Part shown: positions 41,158 to 41,329 of the stretch, one piece after another | How positions within the stretch are numbered: the stretch's first letter is position 1 | Layout of the letters: each line of letters opens with the position of its first letter | NCBI GenBank assembly: GCA_910587445.1 | Contig: CAJULE010000012.1 | Coordinates: 19,307 to 60,635 of the forward strand | Source of the DNA: an uncultured Christensenellaceae bacterium | GTDB lineage: Bacteria > Bacillota > Clostridia > Christensenellales > Pumilibacteraceae | DNA length: 41,329 nucleotides | Direction: 5' to 3' | Notes under the pieces: model-generated | Seen by the model: the letters and a program-made list of their open reading frames with translations, nothing else | Database searches by the model: none | What the model was told of the DNA's origin: nothing | Made by a program: the position numbers and the translations under genes

Positions 41158-41329
41158 TTATCTTGCATCGGTTGTGCAGACATACTTTCCCTGCCTGCTT
41201 AATATTTCCTTTAATTTTTCAAAAGGAAAGTACCCGCCGTTCATCTTAATAGTACGCCATGAGCCAAGTTCCGATTCATACTTTTCATAAAAGCTCAGTT
41301 CTGAATTGCCGTAGCGAGTCGTTCGCTTA
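41158..41329 (-). CDS. C-terminal end of a gene entering from the right (partial)
   Basis: The minus frame is open from the window edge to TAA at 41158-41160, 56 codons, ending in the segment EKLKEILSRQGKYVCTTDAR. Codon choice matches the neighbours and the stop lies 15 bases before the GIY-YIG start, whose ribosome site fills the gap, so an operon is likely. No family recognised from this fragment. Confidence 0.7.
   Translation of the reverse strand, partial: KRTTRYGNSELSFYEKYESELGSWRTIKMNGGYFPFEKLKEILSRQGKYVCTTDAR

Larger units (their letters stand above)
29064..41329. mobile_element. Integrated mobile element (left part; right end outside the window)
   Basis: From about 29.06 kb the codon use shifts (fewer CGAG/TCG-rich codons, lower GC) and the collinear minus-strand core genes stop. 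The region has divergent XRE regulators with shared operators, two serine-recombinase-type genes, two ParB-fold proteins, a GIY-YIG protein and many unrecognised genes in overlapping operons. No conjugation, capsid or replication initiator gene is seen, so it may be a conjugative or mobilisable element, or a phage-like one whose remainder lies to the right. The left border is approximate (28.9-29.16 kb). Confidence 0.7.

Overview
The window looks like a chromosomal segment of a spore-forming, probably uncultured gut-type Clostridia (Firmicutes). The evidence is gene content: SpoIIIE/FtsK, a YtxC-like protein, the SCIFF ribosomal peptide with its radical-SAM maturase, the TIGR04086-type membrane protein, the rpsO-pnp-ylxY-M16 order known from Bacillus, a bifunctional Rel, and a BclA-like collagen protein of the kind found on spore surfaces. 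The genus cannot be fixed from this sequence.

Positions 1-28859 are host core genome. After the tail of a collagen-like gene on the plus strand, every gene is on the minus strand. In transcription order (right to left) the units are: ytxC-like; yajC - TIGR04086 protein; scfA (SCIFF peptide, 59 aa) - scfB; secD-secF; recJ-rel-MBL hydrolase-hemZ; rpsO-pnp-ylxY-M16 peptidase-dUTPase-like; ftsK-rimO-pgsA-cinA-recA; and rny. Several units have good sigma-A type promoters (ftsK, rpsO, secD, scfA, yajC) and intrinsic terminators. The rpsO leader can fold into mutually exclusive structures and is a candidate S15 autoregulatory site.

From about 29.06 kb to the right edge the sequence changes style. 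Codon use is different and more AT-rich, gene families are those of mobile elements, and there are two divergent XRE regulators with shared operators. I read this as an integrated mobile element whose right end lies outside the window. A tightly overlapping eight-gene minus-strand operon (29160-33313) carries a PPP-type phosphatase and mostly unrecognised proteins. A control region (33.5-34.4 kb) follows. A seven-gene plus-strand operon (34515-40268) then encodes a serine-recombinase-like protein without the catalytic serine, an intact large serine recombinase, two proteins that share the recombinase's unusual C-terminal domain, a ParB-like protein, a second ParB/DUF6551-like protein and a small conserved protein. 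A GIY-YIG protein and the tail of another gene, on the minus strand, close the window.

The most unusual part is 34.5-38.2 kb. The large serine recombinase lacks the usual Cys zinc ribbon. In its place it has a domain that reappears as a stand-alone protein and again as a minimal version in the next two genes. A catalytically dead recombinase paralogue precedes it, and the junctions dead/active and active/next gene are nearly identical. This suggests a recombination complex built by local duplication.
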